From contig NW_004450662.1 of assembly GCF_000321225.1 (NCBI RefSeq), positions 1,348,063 through 1,412,062 of the forward strand: a stretch of 64,000 nt of DNA. Reading direction: 5' to 3'. The notes beneath the pieces are model-generated. The model searched no databases and was not told the origin of the DNA. It saw nothing but the letters and a program-made list of their open reading frames with translations. Source of the stretch: Odobenus rosmarus divergens (Eukaryota; Chordata; Mammalia; Carnivora; Odobenidae). Shown here in pieces: positions 62,091-64,000 of this stretch. Position 1 is the stretch's first letter. Every line of letters begins with the position of its first letter. Made by a program: the position numbers and the translations under genes.

Positions 62091-62862
62091 TTTTTTTTCC
62101 CCCAGCTTTATTGAGGTATAATAGACATTATATAAACATTGTGTAAGTTTAAGATATACAATGTATGATTTGATGCATTTAGTATATTAGGAAATGATTA
62201 TTACCACTGCGTTAGCTAACACCTCCAACTGATCACATACATAATGGCCATTTCTTTTCTTTTTTTTTTTTTAGATTTTTTTTTTTTTAAAGATTTATTT
62301 ATTTATTTTACAGAGAGAGAGACCGCGAGAGAGGGAATACAAGCAGAGGGAGTGGGAGAGGGAGAAACAGGCCTCCTGCCAAGCAAGGAGCCCAATGTGG
62401 GGCTCGATCCCAGGATCCTGGGATCATGACCTGAGCTGAAGGCAGACGCTTACCGACTGAGCCACCCAGGCGCCCTGCCACATTTCTTTTTTGTGGGAAG
62501 AATATGTAAGATCTTCTCTCTTAGCACCATTCAAATATAGAATACAGTATTATTAGTTATAATCACCATGCTCTACATGAGATCCCCAGAAGCTGTTAAT
62601 AACTGGAAGTTTGTCCCTTTGACCAGTATCTCCCCATTTCTCCCACCTCAGGCCCCAGGTAACAATCACTCTACTACCTGTTTCTCTGAGTTTGGCTTTT
62701 TTTAGATTCCACAGATAAGTGATACCATACAGGATTTGTCTTTCTCTGTCTGACTTATTTCACTTTAGCATAATACCCTCCAGTTTCATCCAAGTTTCAT
62801 CCTGTCGAAAACGGCAGGATTTCCTTCTTTCTCATGGCTGAATAATATTCCACTGTATATAT
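62091..62862 (-). mobile_element. L1 3' segment, reverse (split by a SINE)
   Basis: Poly-T, then GCTTTATTGAGGTATAATAG, CCCCAGGTAACAATCACTCT, TTCACTTTAGCATAATACCC and CTCATGGCTGAATAATATTC: an antisense L1 3' UTR reaching the end of ORF2. A CAN-SINE interrupts it at 62257-62476. Confidence 0.9.
62257..62476 (-). mobile_element. CAN-SINE nested in L1
   Basis: Long T runs, AAAGATTTATTTATTTATTT, GATCATGACCTGAGCTGAAG and GAGCCACCCAGGCGCCC. The flanks share CCATTTCTTTT-like / CACATTTCTTTT sequence as a probable target-site duplication. Confidence 0.95.
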
Positions 62863-62880
62863 ATAATCTTCTTTCTCTGT

Positions 62881-63554
62881 ATCTAAAACATATGAAGAAT
62901 TCATACAACTCAATAGAAAAAAAAATTTAATGGGCAGAGAACCTGAATAGACAGCTTTCTAAAGAAGACATACAGAGGCGCCTGGGTGGGTCATTTGGTT
63001 AAGGGACCGACTCTTGGTCTCAGTTCAGGGTCATGAGTTCAAGCTCCGTGCTGGGCTCCACGCTGGGTGTGGAGCTTACTTAAACAAGCATACAGATGGC
63101 CAACGAGCATGGGGAAAGGTGCTCAACATCACTGATCATCAGGGAAATGCGAACCAAAACCACCATGAGCTATCCCCTCACACCAATTAGAATGGCTGTC
63201 ATCCAAAAGACAAGAGATAACAAGTGTTGACAAGGGTGTGGAGAAAAGAACCCTTGTGCACTGTTGGTGGGAATGCAAACTGGTGCAACCACTCTGGAAA
63301 ACAGCATGGAGGTTCCTCAAAAAATTAAAAATAGAGCTACTGTACAATCCAGCAATTGCACTTCTGGGTGTATATCCAAAGGAATTTCAATCAGGATCTC
63401 ATAGAGACATCTGTACTCTCGGGTTCATTGCAGCATTACTCACAACAGCCAAGACATGGAAACAACCTAAGTGTCTGCCAAAGGATGATAGGATAAAGAA
63501 AATGTGACCTATATACAGTGGAATATTACTCAGCATGAGAAAGAAGGAAATCCT
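62881..63554 (+). mobile_element. L1 ORF2 C-terminal segment, forward (likely 5' inversion)
   Basis: Sense L1 encoding the broken C-terminal end of the L1 ORF2 protein, with a recognisable HCWWECK motif and a KTWKQPKC motif. It ends near ACAGTGGAATATTACTCAGC. The last ~45 bp (63509-63554) are the reverse complement of 62816-62862, so this segment and the reverse 3' segment meet head to head as in an inverted L1. Confidence 0.88.
62977..63088 (+). mobile_element. Short CAN-SINE
   Basis: Head GGCGCCTGGGTGGGTCATTT, then ACTCTTGGTCTCAGTTCAGG and TGTGGAGCTTACTTAAAC, with no CT-rich part: a short subfamily. Perfect target-site duplication CATACAGA at 62969-62976 and 63089-63096. Confidence 0.94.
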
Positions 63555-63981
63555 AATATTTACATGGAACCACAAAAGACCCCGGATAGCTAGAGTAATC
63601 CTGAGAAAGAAGATAGCCAGAGACACCATACTTCCTAAGTTCAAACTATACTCCAAAGCTGTAGTGATCAAAACAGTATGGTCCTGGTATAAAAATACAT
63701 ACATAGATCATGGAACAGAATAGAGAGCCCAGAAATAAACCCGTGCATATACGGTCAACTGATACTTTACAAGGGAGCCAAGGAAACTCAATGGGGAAAG
63801 GATAGTTCTTCAGTAACTGATGCTGAGAAAACTGGATAAACACGGGCAGAAAAATGAAATTGGACCCTCATTTATACCACTCACGAAAATGAACTCAAAA
63901 TGGATTAAATACTTAAACACAAGACTTGAAGTCCTAAAACTCCTAGAAGAAAACACAGGGGAAAAGCTCCTTACCATTGTC
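63555..63981 (+). mobile_element. L1 ORF2 middle segment, forward
   Basis: TTTACATGGAACCACAAAAG, CAATGGGGAAAGGATAGTTC and CTCAAAATGGATTAAATACT encode a broken stretch of the L1 ORF2 protein (WNHKRPRIA region). In L1 order this lies upstream of the segment at 62881-63554, so it must come from a second L1 copy or a rearrangement. Confidence 0.85.
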
Positions 63982-64000
63982 TTTTTTTTTTTTTTTTAAG
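63982..64000 (-). mobile_element. Probable CAN-SINE start, cut by the window edge
   Basis: A T16 run followed by AAG is how every reverse CAN-SINE here begins. Confidence 0.6.

Noticed and set aside
63238..63507. 89-residue frame resembling a protein
   Set aside because: It is a decayed piece of the L1 ORF2 C-terminus, already covered as a mobile element.

Overview
This window is nuclear DNA from a carnivoran mammal, most likely a caniform. The main evidence is about a dozen copies of the tRNA-Lys-derived carnivore SINE (CAN-SINE). They have the GGCGCCTGGGTGGCTCAG-type head, a CT-rich middle and an AATAAA/poly-A tail, and several lie between clear target-site duplications. Older mammalian repeats (MIR, L2, CR1/L3-like, MER5A, L1) fill much of the rest. 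I could not tell the species from the sequence.

The only protein-coding gene I can support is KIRREL3 (NEPH2, kin of IRRE-like 3) on the + strand. Two consecutive internal exons, 27169-27318 and 31946-32095, each exactly 150 bp and phase 1 at both ends, together encode the first immunoglobulin domain of this synaptic and cell-recognition adhesion protein. Both have good splice sites and the reading frame joins exactly across the 4.6-kb intron. Everything else lies in introns: 27 kb upstream, 4.6 kb between the exons and at least 31.9 kb downstream. No further KIRREL3 exon was recognised.

Layout: 1-27 kb is upstream intron with scattered MIR/L2, three CAN-SINEs and several low-repeat, AT-rich stretches that look like conserved non-coding DNA. 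27-32 kb holds the two exons; a CA microsatellite lies about 210 bp before the second exon. 32-42 kb is intron with a CpG-enriched patch at about 33 kb and a CAN-SINE at 37 kb. 42.5-46.7 kb is a nested transposon stack: an L2 split by a reverse-oriented L1, itself carrying four CAN-SINEs, with a fifth at its edge. 47-51.2 kb has the best regulatory candidates: a diverged tandem duplication of an AATAATTAAGG-bearing element, an isolated CpG-dense block and a homeodomain-core-rich stretch. 52-62 kb is mostly old repeats plus a cluster of three perfect octamer motifs at 60.4-60.7 kb. 62-64 kb is L1 sequence with a probable 5' inversion, running off the window edge.

I found no new gene system. 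The points most worth checking are the putative intronic regulatory elements, a perfect 15-bp-stem hairpin at 21.5 kb and the architecture of the nested and inverted L1 insertions. Repeat boundaries were judged by eye from family knowledge and are approximate unless a target-site duplication fixes them.
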